Assembly: GCA_009760855.2 (NCBI GenBank) | Contig: WPIO01000028.1 | Location: forward strand, 4,049,501-4,113,500 | From: Cristatella mucedo | Lineage: Eukaryota; Bryozoa; Phylactolaemata; Cristatellidae | Reading direction: 5' to 3' | Length of the DNA: 64,000 bases | Part shown: positions 46,101-57,804 of the stretch, piece after piece | How positions within the stretch are numbered: the first letter of the stretch is position 1 | How the letters are laid out: each line of letters starts with the position of its first letter | The notes under the pieces: model-generated | Told to the model about the DNA's origin: nothing | Database searches by the model: none | The model's input: the letters and a program-made list of their open reading frames with translations, nothing else | Translations under genes and position numbers: made by a program

Positions 46101-49100
46101 GTGGTCTTCTGAGTTAAGCGTTCCAACTTCAAGCAGTAATCAAGGAGGAAACCTAAACTCTGATTACAGGATGACGGTCGCACTACAGCATAGCTCGTGT
46201 TGAGAAATTCAAGGAGAACATGGAGCTGAGGCTTCCTCAGAGGAGTAAGGCGAGCACTTTCACCAGGATATACAGGACTTGAAACGTCGTTAGCAATGCC
46301 AGTATAACGAAACAGGATGGGGGACAATGTGCTAAGGGTTCTTTGAGAAAGCGATTTGCCCAAGAGCCGAAAATCTAGAGAATCTTATTCCTGAATCCTT
46401 ATCAGAGATAATTCTGAATGACCAGAGTAAATACATGCTATTTTTTTTTTATTCATTTGCTGTTCTTTTTCATCCAATGCTAATCATAATAGTAATTAAC
46501 TAAAGTCCTGGTCACATATGCAAAGTTGGTGGGGAATACTGGCCGTTTTCTATACTTCTGAGGTATAGATAATTACGAAATAACACTTGCAACATCGGGA
46601 CAAAAATATGTTATATTCAGCTATTACTATTATTACTCATTAGAAAGTTTAACTTTCATTAATGCACAAGCAGCCAGAAAATTTAAGAACTAGCAATTCC
46701 ACTGACACGAACTCTAACCTAAAATACACCAATACATTAGCAGAATAGTTGCATTCTAAGACTAATTAGTTGCTTATACTTTGCGTCATCCTTTCGACCA
46801 TAAAATCATGGCTGTCAAATCCACATTTAGATTTGCTGATCCTAAAAATTGTAAATCCATTTGCATTAAATATATTCTCTTAGCCCGAGACTAGCTGATA
46901 CCTCATGAACTAGACGAAAGCAAAACGTCAATGCAAGAGAGGGTCGTTTTGCAAAGAGCAATATCGACGATATGGTGAATAACCAGCTTGTCACAGCACG
47001 ATCTTGCTCAGCATTAAGGTGCTCCCCCAAACCTCAGACACAGTCGTGAATATGCAAGGCATTTCGTTCTAGCACTCACACGATTGTGCATAAAGATGTG
47101 GTGAATGTGCCCGGGGTCATACAGTCATGGTTCGAAATGTCCGATTTTGCGAATCGGCACCCATAGACCAGAAATGGTTGAAATAGTGCAATCTATCAGC
47201 AGCTAAGGTAGTAATAAAAAATTGTCCAAGCATGCTATCTGACAAACCAGGAATCTATACATATTCACGTGAGCATTAAATGAGTCTTGCCAGTTTTTGA
47301 ATAACCAGTTCTGAAGTATCAGCAATTTCAGTAACACCGGAAATTTTAAGATATTATAGAAACTTTAGTACAGAATCAACCACACTATATAGAACATGAA
47401 AATGAAAGCTGAGTAGTGCTTCAGGTAGCCGGCAAACAAAACTGACTTTAAAAACAGACAGCACCCTGCGTCATTCTTAGGCCAAAACCTGCACTATATC
47501 CTATGCTTTTTCAGGGGAGAGATGTTAAATTGCAGGTACACTGTGGTTGCACCTTCAGTGGCAGTTCTTCAAAGCTATAGCCACGAGCTCAATTTGCCAG
47601 TTTCATGGATAGCAAGCAAACTAAATGTTCAAATGTTCATTATACGACAGGTACTTTAAGCATGGCTACTGACCAAGATGGGGCATCCAAGGGTGAATCC
47701 AGGCATGGATAGGGACTGTGTCTGTCAAAGGATTCCAGTTCTCGACCTCTACTTGCAGGCGAGGCAGTACCAACTGTTCCAAGATGTTTTGAGTCATCCA
47801 AGTAGGCAGTAATGGCATCCAAGTTTCTATGACTTCCAGTAAGACTTCGGGATTTCGGCTATTCCACCGGCTGTAAGAGAACGACAATGTACTACTGATC
47901 TGGAATCAAAAGTGCTCAGTATAACAATGGGTTGTAAATAGTACATACACTGCACTCAGGCGAACAACAATCCTAGCAGTATGGCAGCTGCAGCTGTACA
48001 TGCCATCGGGTAAAAAAGAGGGTTTTCCACAATGCCAAGCATAATTAAGCTATGCGAAGCATGAGGAAATATTTATTGAGCCCAAAATAAAAAATAAAAC
48101 GTGCTGCTGGTATGTATGCGTTTAGCATTATGTCGTCCCACCACGATAACTGAATTGTCTGGCCAGGAATGAAGTTCACAAGCTTCTTCACTGTTTCTTC
48201 TGCTATAGCATATTCCACAAAGCCCGAGTTCTACCGATAGGGTCGGCTACTAGCGCAGGTCGAACACCCTGCCTCAGCCGCCGGTCGATACAGCTCCATA
48301 CTCGTTCAGTGGGGCTCAAATCAGGCTACTAGCTGGGCCACTTCATCAGCATCAAACAAGGATTCATCAAAAATGACTGCTGGCCATGCAGTGTGTGAAG
48401 AGGGTCGCCATCTTGCTGCCAATTGTAACAAACCCAAAGGAGAATATTTTAGCCTTGAAATTCAACTTGCTTGACCACGAATAACTCGAGCAAAGTACTG
48501 CTTTGATGACTCCTTGTTTGGTACTGACGAAGGAGCTCAGCCACTCATCTGAGCATCTCACACGGAACGTTTACAGAATGATATCAACAGGCGGATAAGG
48601 CAGATTGTTTGGCCTAGACCAGTCGCCGACCTTTTTAGTACAACTCATACACTATGGAACGTGCTGCAGCGGAAGTGACAACCCAGAAGCTGGTGGCCTC
48701 TACGCCTGGCCAGACAATGGAGGTCATAAAGAATCATGGTGGAACACAACACTAAATGCATACATACAATCAGCATAAATATTTGTTTTGGGTTATCGAG
48801 CTGGTTTGGTGCAGCTGTTAAGGTGCTCGCCCCGACCAAGGTCTGGCTGAGGTCGCAGGCTCGAGCCCCGAGGCATATGTGAAGTGCCTGAATAGCAATT
48901 AAGTTCCCTTAGGGCGCTATACCAATGAATTATACATATATATTTTTTCAAAAGCTTTGTGTAACTTTAGTATGAATAGCCGAACGAATTTACAGCCACA
49001 ACAGCGACGGCCATTATGCGAGGATTTTTGTAACTGTGTGGACATATGCATTCCAATAAATCAACATAGAAATGGTGACAATTATTGGAATGGTAACCAA

Positions 49101-52100
49101 GCTGTATTTTGTAAATTGACACCTCATCCTTTGCATCAGTCATGAGTAGAAAAACTTATGAAAGCAATCAAATGAGCTTGAGTTGGCAGTTGGTTAAAGC
49201 TGTAATACCAGTGCATGGATAGGCCTATTCATAAGGAGGTCAAGACGTTAAGACCTGACATCATAGGCCACACATACACTTTGACCAAGGTGGGCCCAGT
49301 TCATTGGTTGTGCAAGGCTTGGAACAAATGGCCGTACGAGGACAGTGGCCAGGGAGTCGGAAACAGTTAGGTGGAACTGTTAAGAAGGTTGAACGCCAAG
49401 AATAAGAAAAACTAAATCCCAAAGCCTGGAACTCACTCCCGACTTGCATCACAACAGCTCCTGACTTGACCACGTTTAAAGGGAGACTAAAAACATCTGT
49501 TTATCACAGCATTTGGTGAGTCCCTGTGATTAGACCTTTATCTGCTTCTGCGTGCTGACACTAACCATACTTGCGTGCTGACCCTGTGCTTGTCACCCCC
49601 TAACCATGTTATTCTTGTTGTTTATTGAACATTCTACCACTAACCATTCGACTGTGCTTCCTTTGCAGCAAATGTAGAGTGCCTAGAAAGAGACCGAGTT
49701 CTCTGAGGGAGCTATATCAAATGTATTATTATTACTGTTATATGCCATCTTAGCTATAACAGAAATTACATAATTAACGGTATTACGTTTTTGCCCACTG
49801 GCATTATATAGCCACGGCAGCCCCAGCTTAGCTAATGCCACGGGTGAAACCAAAGGCATCAAGTGGCTGTACAGCACGACCAGCAAGTAGGCAACAGTCA
49901 ATGGCGACAGGGTTTCTTGCATTCTTCCATCGTCGATCTCTAAACAAAAACTGATGAAGCAAGATTGTACGTATGCTTTAAACAAAAACTGATGAAGCAA
50001 GATTGTACGTGTGCTTTGCACAGCCACAAGAAAAACTGCTGTAGTGAACAGCTCTATCATCTGGGGATAGTCATGCTAAGGAGAGCAGGCCGTGGCCTGG
50101 TAAATAAAACCACTTACATGACTGCCGTGCGTATAATCGGCATCCAAGCATCCCAGAGAAGTTTCTGATAGGCGTCCATGTTGTCAAGTCCGCCACCGCC
50201 TGTCGAACTTGTAGTGAACCCTTCATCCAGAATGCTCTTCCACATTGTCACTGCTTCTAGTCCATGGCTGGGCTTCTGGAGTGGTTGCCAAGTGGCAAAG
50301 TGCTTTTTCATAAGTGGTGTAACTATAGCCATACTCAATGATGACAGTTCGTACATTTTGTATTCCTCATAAAATTCATCCTACAACGACCATCCATTCA
50401 TGAATACAACCCACAATCGCTCTCAAAAAATTACATTACAAATGTTCTTTAGGCGAATCACAGGAACTAGTCTTGTCAACAGTGGAGAGTGCAGTAAAGA
50501 GGTGGCAAGTTTATGGCAAATTGTGTGCACGGGATCTTTGACTGATTCAAGTTAATGAAAAAACGAGCCTCACACTTCCAATTAAGCAAAATACAGATTT
50601 AGCTTGCAAATAAACTTACCAAGATAAGAGAGAGGGTTACCAAAAGGCCAATACACAGTAAAGTAGCTAAAATAGTTCAAATCATGGTGCAGGTAAGGCA
50701 CTTGCTGTGGTTCCTCTACGGTGCTATAGGCATGAGCTATCCTACTCCTAACCAGAAGCTTTGCTCTTATACCATCACTTGGAGAAGTGCTTCTCAGTGT
50801 CACAATACAAGAACCGACTTGCTTTGATTTGTATGGCTTCGACAAAATTCACGCTTTGCTTCTACCTCCACCTCATAATTTTCTCGAGTGAAACGGAAAT
50901 GAGTCGTTGACAGCTCTCATTTAATAGCAAAGACGGGTTCATCAATCCGGGCTATTACACAATGCACAAATCATGAAAGCGAACATGGCACAAAGAAATG
51001 CACACTGGTGGCGCTACCAGGTGAGAAACTAACGGCCACCACCAGTTAAGACGGTTGTAACTGATGGAACACGCTACTTCCTCTGCTCAGATCCTATAAG
51101 TAAAGTCGAGTAATAAACAGCAAAAATGGCTACAGCCCACGACCTCGGTCATACAATGCATCCCTCTTGACCTCGGTCATCAAAGGCGAGAACATTAACC
51201 CCTGGGCCAAACCAGTGGAAGTGGCCTCAAGTTCCAGAGCGATGAATCCAATATTGCATCATGCTTGTCACGTAACAATCAGGCAACTGACTGGAAAAGT
51301 AGAGTTTGTCTTACACCTTCGGCAAATGAGATTGCATGGCCACAGCAATTCCTCCTCTTCCTTACTACACCTACTCTTTCCCTCTAGGAAAATTATTGGG
51401 CTAGATCTCCATCTGTCCTGTTCCAAAGTGACCTTTCATTAGACGACCATATCAGGTCCACAATCAAGTCTTCCTACTTTCAGCTACATAGCATTGCTAA
51501 AAATCAGGCTTGTTTAGACAGGGATACCATATCTAAGTTGGTCCATGCATTTGCGACATCCCATCTTCTGTAACTCACTGCTTGCTGGTCTATCGGCCTG
51601 TGCAATCAGGCACTTACAGCTGGTGCACAACACTGCAGCTAGGGTTGTCCGTCGTGAGCTTCGCAGCTGCCACATCTCACAACTTCTTGCCGATCTGCAC
51701 TGGCTACCAGCCAAGCAATCCATCGACTTTATGGCTTTGTCGCTCACTTTTAGGTCCCTTCATTCTTTGGCTCCAGCCTACCTATCAGATCTAATCCCCA
51801 ACCAGGCTAAGCATCGTACCACCTGCTTTTCGGAATCTAACTGTTTACCTATACCTCGTACAAACCTCAAATCCTCAGGAGACCTTGCCTTTAGTTCGTA
51901 TGTTCCCAAAGCCCGGAACTCACTCTCGACTTGCGTCACGACATCTCCTTACTTGACCACATTTAAAAAGAAATTAAAAACGAACCTATTTATCACACCA
52001 TTTAGTGGGTCCCTGTGATTCGACCTTTATGTGCTTATGCATGCTGACACTATGCATGCTGCCACTAACCACACTTACATGCTGACACTGTGCATGTCAT

Positions 52101-54919
52101 CCTTAACTGTGTTTTCCGTATTGTTTATCGAGCATTCTACCACTAAACAGTAGACCGTGCTTCCTTTGCAGCAAATGTAAAGCGCCTAGAAAGAGATTGA
52201 GTTCTCTGAGGGCTCTTATCAAGTGTTATTATTATTACCTGCTGGGATAGTGCAAGTATTGCAGCCCCCTCCCATCGTTTATGGCCAAAGACCATTCCAT
52301 TAAATGATCAATCTAATACAGCATCGATAGCTTCCCTAAGATGCAAGCTTTTACCAAGGTCCCATGAACATCAACAAGGCCAAACTAAATATACATGACA
52401 TACAACCTTTGTTTACCTGCAGCCTTTTAAAAAGTGTAGCACATTCCTCGAGATCAAGGGGCTGCAAAGAGCCATTGACAGCCGTCTCACCCAAGCTGGC
52501 TGAATTAGCCACAGGCTTGTCTGCATTGACAACCGCAGCACCAGATTCAGCAACTCCATCGGGAGATGAGCTGCTTGCTGGCTGCTGTGCTTCCAGGGTG
52601 CCATCCAGCTTCGAGGCCTGGGCCCCGTGCTGACTGGCGGCAGCCCTAGCCTCTAGTGACTCAACAATGCCAAGAACCGTGGCTAAGCGAGTGAGCATCA
52701 TTTCCTCCTGCTCACATATGGTTGCTAGCCGCTCCTGTTCATGCTGCATGTTCACTACCATATCTTTCTCATATCTACAAGCAAAAAAGCTTTGCAATAT
52801 TCTGGACAGTGCAAACCGTCATGCCATATAGTGCGTGAGCAGGTAAAATGTGAGCAATACAGCATTAACTTTTCATGTTAGCAAGCAAAGCAGCAGCACG
52901 AGCAACTGGATATGGTATCGGTGAATAAGATGCACTAGCACAGCATTTAACCTGACCACTGAGGGTTTGTGGGCAGCAATTAGGCTAGCAATGAGCATAT
53001 AAGCCTCTGCAGTCAGAGGTCACGGTCTAACTCCCAATGCCGAGACTCGGTTGGGTAAGATGGAATATTCAAATATTCCACTGGACTGCCCTTTACCCGG
53101 TGATTAATTGCAGTAATTAATTGCTGCTTGCCCACCGACCGCAGCAGGTAGAACACCAAGGGAAACTCATATATAAGCTCATGCTTCAAACGTTGCTTCT
53201 CGGAATCCAACAGTCTAGAAATACCCCATACAAACCTTAAATCCTTTGGAGACCGTGCATTTAGTTCATATGCTCCCAAAGCCTGGAACTCCCTCCCGAC
53301 CTGCGTCAAAACATCCCCTGACCTGATCACATTTAAAAGGAACCTAAAAACACACCTATTTAGGACAGCATTTAGTGGGTCCCTGTGACTCGTCTTTGAT
53401 GTGCTTATGCGTGCTGACACTGTGCATGCTGCCACTAACCACATTTGCATGCTGACCCTGTGCATGTCACCCCTAACCATATTATTCATTTGGTATGTTT
53501 TTCAAGCATGATTTTACTTACCATTCAATTGCATTTCACTTTACAGCAAATGTAAAGCGCCTAGAGAGAGATTGAGTTCTCTGAGGGCGCTTTATCAAGT
53601 GAATTATTATTATTATTATTATTATACATACTTTCAGAATTTAGGCGGGTTGATCTTTGCTGCTTATGAAAAAGCTTGGACATTTATTACACTTAAGTAA
53701 GGAGCACGGCTATTCGAGTTGCTGACGCCTGCCAATTTCAACAGGCAGCAAACTTTGACACTGTAACAGCCCACGCGACAGTCTTTTCAGCACCTCAAAA
53801 GTATCATTTGTGATGCTAATGATTATACTGACCATGCTGTGTGCGTTCGATCAGAATCCCAATTGGCAAACCCGTACACCAATAAACAGTCTGGCAGCAG
53901 TAATAAGAAAAAAGTAAGTTGATTACACATGCAGAGTATAGCTGAGCAAGCAGTCAGACTGCGTAGCCAGCTAAAACAGAACCCACGGCTGTTTGGTTTC
54001 GGGAGTAGATGCCAAGGTCTGCCTGAAAATCTATTCACAGCTTTAAGGCTTCTGATTCAACAAAATGAGACAATATTTACACAAGCAATCGAAGCTGGAG
54101 CTATGCACGGGTTGTGCAGGAGTTCAAACCATACCTTAGTTGCCTATCTCGCTGTATGATTTCTTCTTCTGTCATATCCACTAGCATATTCAAGTTGTGC
54201 AGCAACTCTGGCATGTCGAAAGCACGTGGCTGGCCGACTCCAGCATCACCAGGCCTCGAGCTTGGCACACCCACGTCGTCATCATCTGAGTCTGGCCTGT
54301 CGTGTCGCTTCGAAATAGCATGATAGCCGGAAAGAACACGCTGCTCTTTCCCGGTCATATCGATCACTTTGACCTTTGCGATTTCGCTGCGTTGCTCAGC
54401 GCGGCTCCGTTTATCACCCTTCGTCAGCACTTCGTCAATGGTCTTAAAAACATACTGAGGCTTTTTTTTCCCTGCAGGAAGCCAAAGAAGTGATTGCAGT
54501 CACCTTACTTCATTTTGAAACCGAGTCATCTTAAACCCTCACTAATGCAGGTGATGCTGATGCATAGGGTTGTTTTAGATTAGTAGATGATCATTGGTTC
54601 ATCTTGGATATAAATAAAAAATATTTCGCTTGTGTAGTACCTTAAATAACTTAATCTCTACCCAGGCAATTTACATAAGCCCAATGGCTCAAGCCTACGA
54701 CCCTGGTCGTTGAAGGCGAGCACCTTTACAGAGCAACTCTGCCCACTCAAAAGAGGAGACAGACTTACTAGTAGGCAGATGTAAAATTGTAAAATACAAA
54801 AGAATGAAGCACGTCTCTATGAGTCAAGCATGACCTTACTTGATGTGGTAAAAATATGTTCCACATTCAAACGGGTGCCAGTTTGGACTAGAAGCTAACA
54901 TCACATGCAGAGATGCAAG

Positions 54920-54967
<48 letters not shown>

Positions 54968-55066
54968 CTATAGCTATATTATATTAAGCTATAGCTAATA
55001 TATATTAAGCTATAGCTATTATATATTAGCTATATATATATATATATGCTCCGGATCTGCTCTCTG

Positions 55067-55120
<54 letters not shown>

Positions 55121-57527
55121 AGCAGATCCGGAGCATATTACCCAGAAGATGACAGATCACTTTTGTGTGCACGAATACTTAGCTATAATTCTACTCGTTA
55201 ATTCAAATTTTCTTGATTTTTCACAGCTCGCATCTTCAACGTGCATCTTACCCTTTCAGTACATATTAATGTGCCACAGCTTACACTATCCTATATGCAA
55301 CTCTTTCCTTACGTGGGCAAGCAATGCAAAACTTTGCAGGGTGTAAGCAACATCAAGTTATTCTCCAATTCCAACTAAAAAAAAGTCAAACTAACTTTTA
55401 TGACACGATGACCAAGCTTAAGAGTAGTAACCAACTTAGTGGCAGAATCGACCACGTCTAAACAAATGCTTCTTATCGAAATGACTGTTGCCTACCTAAG
55501 CCAGTCCTAATCCAAATACAAAGTGCAGTGAAACTCTAGGTTTTCTATTGCTGCAGTCCTACAGTGAGATGCAGAGCAAAATGTGGCCAGTAATTGTCAG
55601 GAAACTTTTTAGAACATTTCATTTTTTACAAAATACAAAGCACAAAGCATTTCAGTCTAATGGACCCACAAATTTATCATTTGCAGTCTCAAAAAAAATT
55701 ACCAGACCACAGCATCCTCATTTGTTGGTCTGCTACTGCTGCCACAAATGAAGAAGTGGCATTGGATATCACGAAGGCTCAACTTTCAAGGTTGCATTTC
55801 TGTCTTTTCCTAAGGTTCCCAATGGCCCAGTATCCGGAGAGTTTATACCAGGCACAGAAATGTATGCAAGACAAAGCCTTAGGAGAGAACGCATGCATGT
55901 AGGATGCATATAGGACTTCACCAAGGGGGTTCAATCTACCAAGGAGGCTCACAAGTCTTGCAGCAAATATACTCGTATGCAATCTCTCCGTTGGTGAATG
56001 GTACCCTTTCGGATATATGACCTCAGGATGACTGATGCAATGCAATCATCTACTACACGTGGATTCGGTTCGAGAATGTGTGCCAATTTAAGCCGAGGAA
56101 TTACAGCTATGTGTTGAAAACTGTACGAAGAGTGATTTCGATGGCGCCCACAGGTTGTGGGATCATTTCCCAATCGGGGTAAAATGCTTTTCGGCCTTCA
56201 CTCCCTCCGGACGCTCTGCATTTTGAAATCACCGGGATGGAATCCCTCTCGTTCGGCGAACAGCATCCTCTCGGATATATGAACTTAGGCTGACGAATGT
56301 AATGCCAAGACCATATTTGCTAGAAAAGAATTTTGCATGGCGTACAGAACACATTTGCTGGAAATGAATTTAGAATGGCACATGCTTTGTGTAATCGCAT
56401 ACATTCACAAGGAGGGCCCACCCAAAGCACCGGTCACAATTGGCTCTCATGGTCAGAGGCACTTACATAAAGGTGCCAGCATAAACGTGGGGCTCGTGAG
56501 CAGCAGGTGTGGGGAGTTATTCCATCGATTCTATGTTACTTACAGCACCCAACAGATGGCTAAAAAAGATACACGAAAGAGTTAAGGCACACACACACCT
56601 TTGTCAGTAACCTTCCACTGCTGCAGCTGCTGCTTGAAAGCTTTTTCGTCCTCCTCGTCCGAGTCGTGCACGGGGAAGTCCTTCTTAGACTGCTCGGTGC
56701 GCTCACTGCCGTACAGGCCGAGCGCCCCGCGGCCTTTTCTCTGTACAGCCTCGACAGGTGTCGCTATTCCCTGCTCGTTTTTTCCAAGGCCCTTTCCGAC
56801 CCTGTGGCCCATTTTCTCCAGTAGCTTCTTTCCGATCCCCTTCGTGTACTTCTCCCAGGTACCAATGCTACAGCAACACAGTTTGAGGAGGCAAGTCTCA
56901 GCCGCGCGCCGACAGCCTAGAGCGAAGCGATCGCTCGCGCGAAACGCGGGGCACCGAAGGGCGCACATCAGGACGAGCGAACGGATGATGAGCCGTACTC
57001 GTGCCCGCCAGAATGCACCGATGACTTCGCCGAGCGGCGCTTCTCGGGTTTCGACGACTTCGTTTCGGTGTACATCTTTCTCGCGAAGTCGCGAATGTCA
57101 GCGACTTCTTGGCCCTCGTCTTCTTCTGCGGCGCCGTCGCCGTCAGCATCCTCTTGCTGCGAAGGCTTCTTCAGTCCAGCGCTGATAAAGCTGACAGGAC
57201 CGGAATAGTTCTTTTTGCCCTTGCTCGAGCCCACCCCGCTACAAGTATGCTAGAATATATGGCGACGAAGGATCCACTTAGCAACGGGCATCTCATCGCA
57301 GGCACGGCATGCGCGAGGCTGCTTCAAGCTGCAGTGTACGGCGAGGGGGGTCTACGCAAAAGCGACTATACTCACCGGCGCCCGTCATCTTCATCGTCGC
57401 TAGTGGCCCACACGCCGTACAACGCCTGATGCTTTGTCTGGCGAAACCTCGGCCGGTCTGGATTAAACTCGTTCTCTAGGTCGTAATCGGTTACCTCAAA
57501 CTTCTCCACCTCCTCCGGCGAAGACAT
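38777..57527 (-). CDS. TFIP11: Tuftelin-interacting protein 11 (spliceosome disassembly factor), complete, 10 coding exons
   Basis: Coding exons in transcript order: 57527-57376, 57238-56999, 56867-56599, 54471-54135, 52774-52417, 50380-50118, 47870-47674, 43677-43459, 39537-39328, 39219-38777. Every intron is GT-AG and all phases join, giving 2688 nt and 895 aa (human protein about 837). Seen: N-terminal acidic TIP_N region with FISAGLKK in exon 2; a G-patch at about residues 134-180 (WEKYTKGIG, then [10 protein letters not shown]); VKVIDMTG in exon 4; the GCFC-type region with [19 protein letters not shown] in exon 7 and [10 protein letters not shown] in exon 8; a conserved tail with FKELLEKRA. 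Known of the family: nuclear, recruits and activates the DEAH helicase DHX15/Prp43 through the G-patch to release intron lariats. The start chosen is [12 protein letters not shown]; an in-frame Met 36 codons upstream is possible but that stretch is unlike the family. Exons 5 and 10 carry low-complexity insertions. The repeats in its introns are listed separately. Confidence 0.96.
40031..40100. repeat. (GA)n microsatellite in TFIP11 intron 8
   Basis: 35 GA units without interruption. Confidence 0.96.
41490..42290 (+). pseudogene. Tc1/mariner transposase remnant, internally deleted
   Basis: A Tc1-like left end (CAGTGCTGGCCCCAAAAATA) is at about 41509. 41890-41985 encodes a helix-turn-helix-like stretch ([18 protein letters not shown]). 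42034-42125 encodes the catalytic-end motif [18 protein letters not shown]. Most of the DDE core between them is missing. No right terminal repeat was found. TFIP11 intron 8. Confidence 0.68.
42395..42550 (+). mobile_element. LINE family B, 3' fragment
   Basis: 3' UTR end with AAAGCGCCCAGAAAGAGATA and (ATT)n tail, in TFIP11 intron 8. Confidence 0.7.
42790..43205 (+). mobile_element. LINE family B, 3' fragment
   Basis: ORF end with frameshifts, from TACCACCTGCTTTTCGGAAT, then the 3' UTR and the stem-loop tail. TFIP11 intron 8. Confidence 0.78.
44078..44275 (+). mobile_element. SINE family C
   Basis: GAGCCGTGATGGCACACTAG, GTGGGTTCGAATCCTGCAGT and AGGCTGTTCAATCAGCTAG. TFIP11 intron 7. Confidence 0.87.
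44275..44720 (+). mobile_element. LINE family B, degraded RT C-terminus
   Basis: Starts near [13 protein letters not shown] (family consensus [12 protein letters not shown]) and continues in broken frames to about 44720; the usual (ATT)n end is missing. TFIP11 intron 7. Confidence 0.65.
45370..46375 (-). mobile_element. LINE family A, longest copy, in TFIP11 intron 7
   Basis: Minus-strand copy running from the tail region (45390) back into the reverse-transcriptase C-terminal domain. 46363-45971 encodes [18 protein letters not shown] and [16 protein letters not shown], a thumb-region motif (xRLDYCNSxLxxLP) common in CR1/L2/jockey RTs. It is more diverged than the other A copies. Confidence 0.75.
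48090..48660 (-). pseudogene. Tc1/mariner transposase remnant, second copy
   Basis: On the minus strand 48345-48240 encodes [20 protein letters not shown], the equivalent of the Tc1 'SPDLNPIE.LW' block. 48561-48367 may hold a decayed catalytic core. There are many stops. It is a different, more decayed family from the one at 41.5 kb. TFIP11 intron 6. Confidence 0.55.
48797..48945 (+). mobile_element. SINE family D
   Basis: GGTGCAGCTGTTAAGGTGCT, CAGGCTCGAGCCCCGAGGCA, AAGTGCCTGAATAGCAATTA and AATGAATTATACATA. TFIP11 intron 6. Confidence 0.75.
49395..49738 (+). mobile_element. LINE family B, 3' fragment
   Basis: CCCAAAGCCTGGAACTCACT, then the 3' UTR and AGAAAGAGACCGAGTTCTCT tail, ending in ATTATTATTA. 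TFIP11 intron 6. Confidence 0.78.
49942..50017 (+). repeat. 38-bp tandem duplication
   Basis: Two adjacent copies beginning AAACAAAAACTGATGAAG that differ at one base (GTATGC/GTGTGC), so it is recent. It lies in TFIP11 intron 6, less than 200 bp from exon 6. Confidence 0.93.
51110..51228 (-). mobile_element. SINE family D, head fragment
   Basis: ACGACCTCGGTCATACAATG and CCCCTGGGCCAAACCAGTGG on +, so the element is on -. The tail is missing. TFIP11 intron 5. Confidence 0.5.
51405..52240 (+). mobile_element. LINE family B, 3' half-kilobase copy
   Basis: Starts inside the RT at TTCCAAAGTGACCTTTCATT. The frame 51545-52018 encodes [31 protein letters not shown] and [10 protein letters not shown]. 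The full 3' UTR, stem-loop and (ATT)n tail follow. It is in TFIP11 intron 5 and is the best preserved 3' part in the window. Confidence 0.88.
53150..53628 (+). mobile_element. LINE family B, 3' fragment
   Basis: ORF end (GCCTGGAACTCCCTCCCGAC), 3' UTR, intact AAAGCGCCTAGAGAGAGATT stem and (ATT)n. TFIP11 intron 4. Confidence 0.82.
54625..54755 (-). mobile_element. SINE family D, diverged
   Basis: TAGTACCTTAAATAACTTAA, CCAGGCAATTTACATAAGCC and CAATGGCTCAAGCCTACGAC on +. TFIP11 intron 3. Confidence 0.55.
54921..55140. repeat. (TA)n arrays and long hairpin with unique 22-bp arms
   Basis: (TA)n at 54923-54963 is followed by AGCTATAGCTA-type repeats. The arms GCTCCGGATCTGCTCTCTGA (55048-55069 in full) and their perfect complement (55113-55134) flank another (TA)n. 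With adjoining AT the arms reach 26 bp. Confidence 0.93.
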
Positions 57528-57804
57528 GATACAAACCAGCTTCCCGCAGTTGCAACCACAGCAGAAACCGGATGTAACCTTGAACTTAATTGCCAAAGGG
57601 TAATCCAAACTCGAGTCTTTTTTTGGAAACAACATCGCGCCCCAGATGCTTGGTCTATTGATAATAATAAAATGATTCAGGATACCTATTCATATAACAA
57701 CTATATTTTCATTGTTTGAAAGCAAAGTAAAAAGCACCGTTATAATGATCCAACGTAATTTTCAAGCACCGAAAAAGGCGTGTCCAGTGACGGCTTATAA
57801 TGAA

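Noticed and set aside
51545-52018. 157-codon frame as a host gene
   Set aside because: It matches the LINE B reverse-transcriptase C-terminus seen in several other copies and is truncated at its 5' end.
54921-55140. CRISPR-like repeat array
   Set aside because: The repeats are (TA)n and a palindrome, without constant repeats and unique spacers, and the locus is an animal intron.
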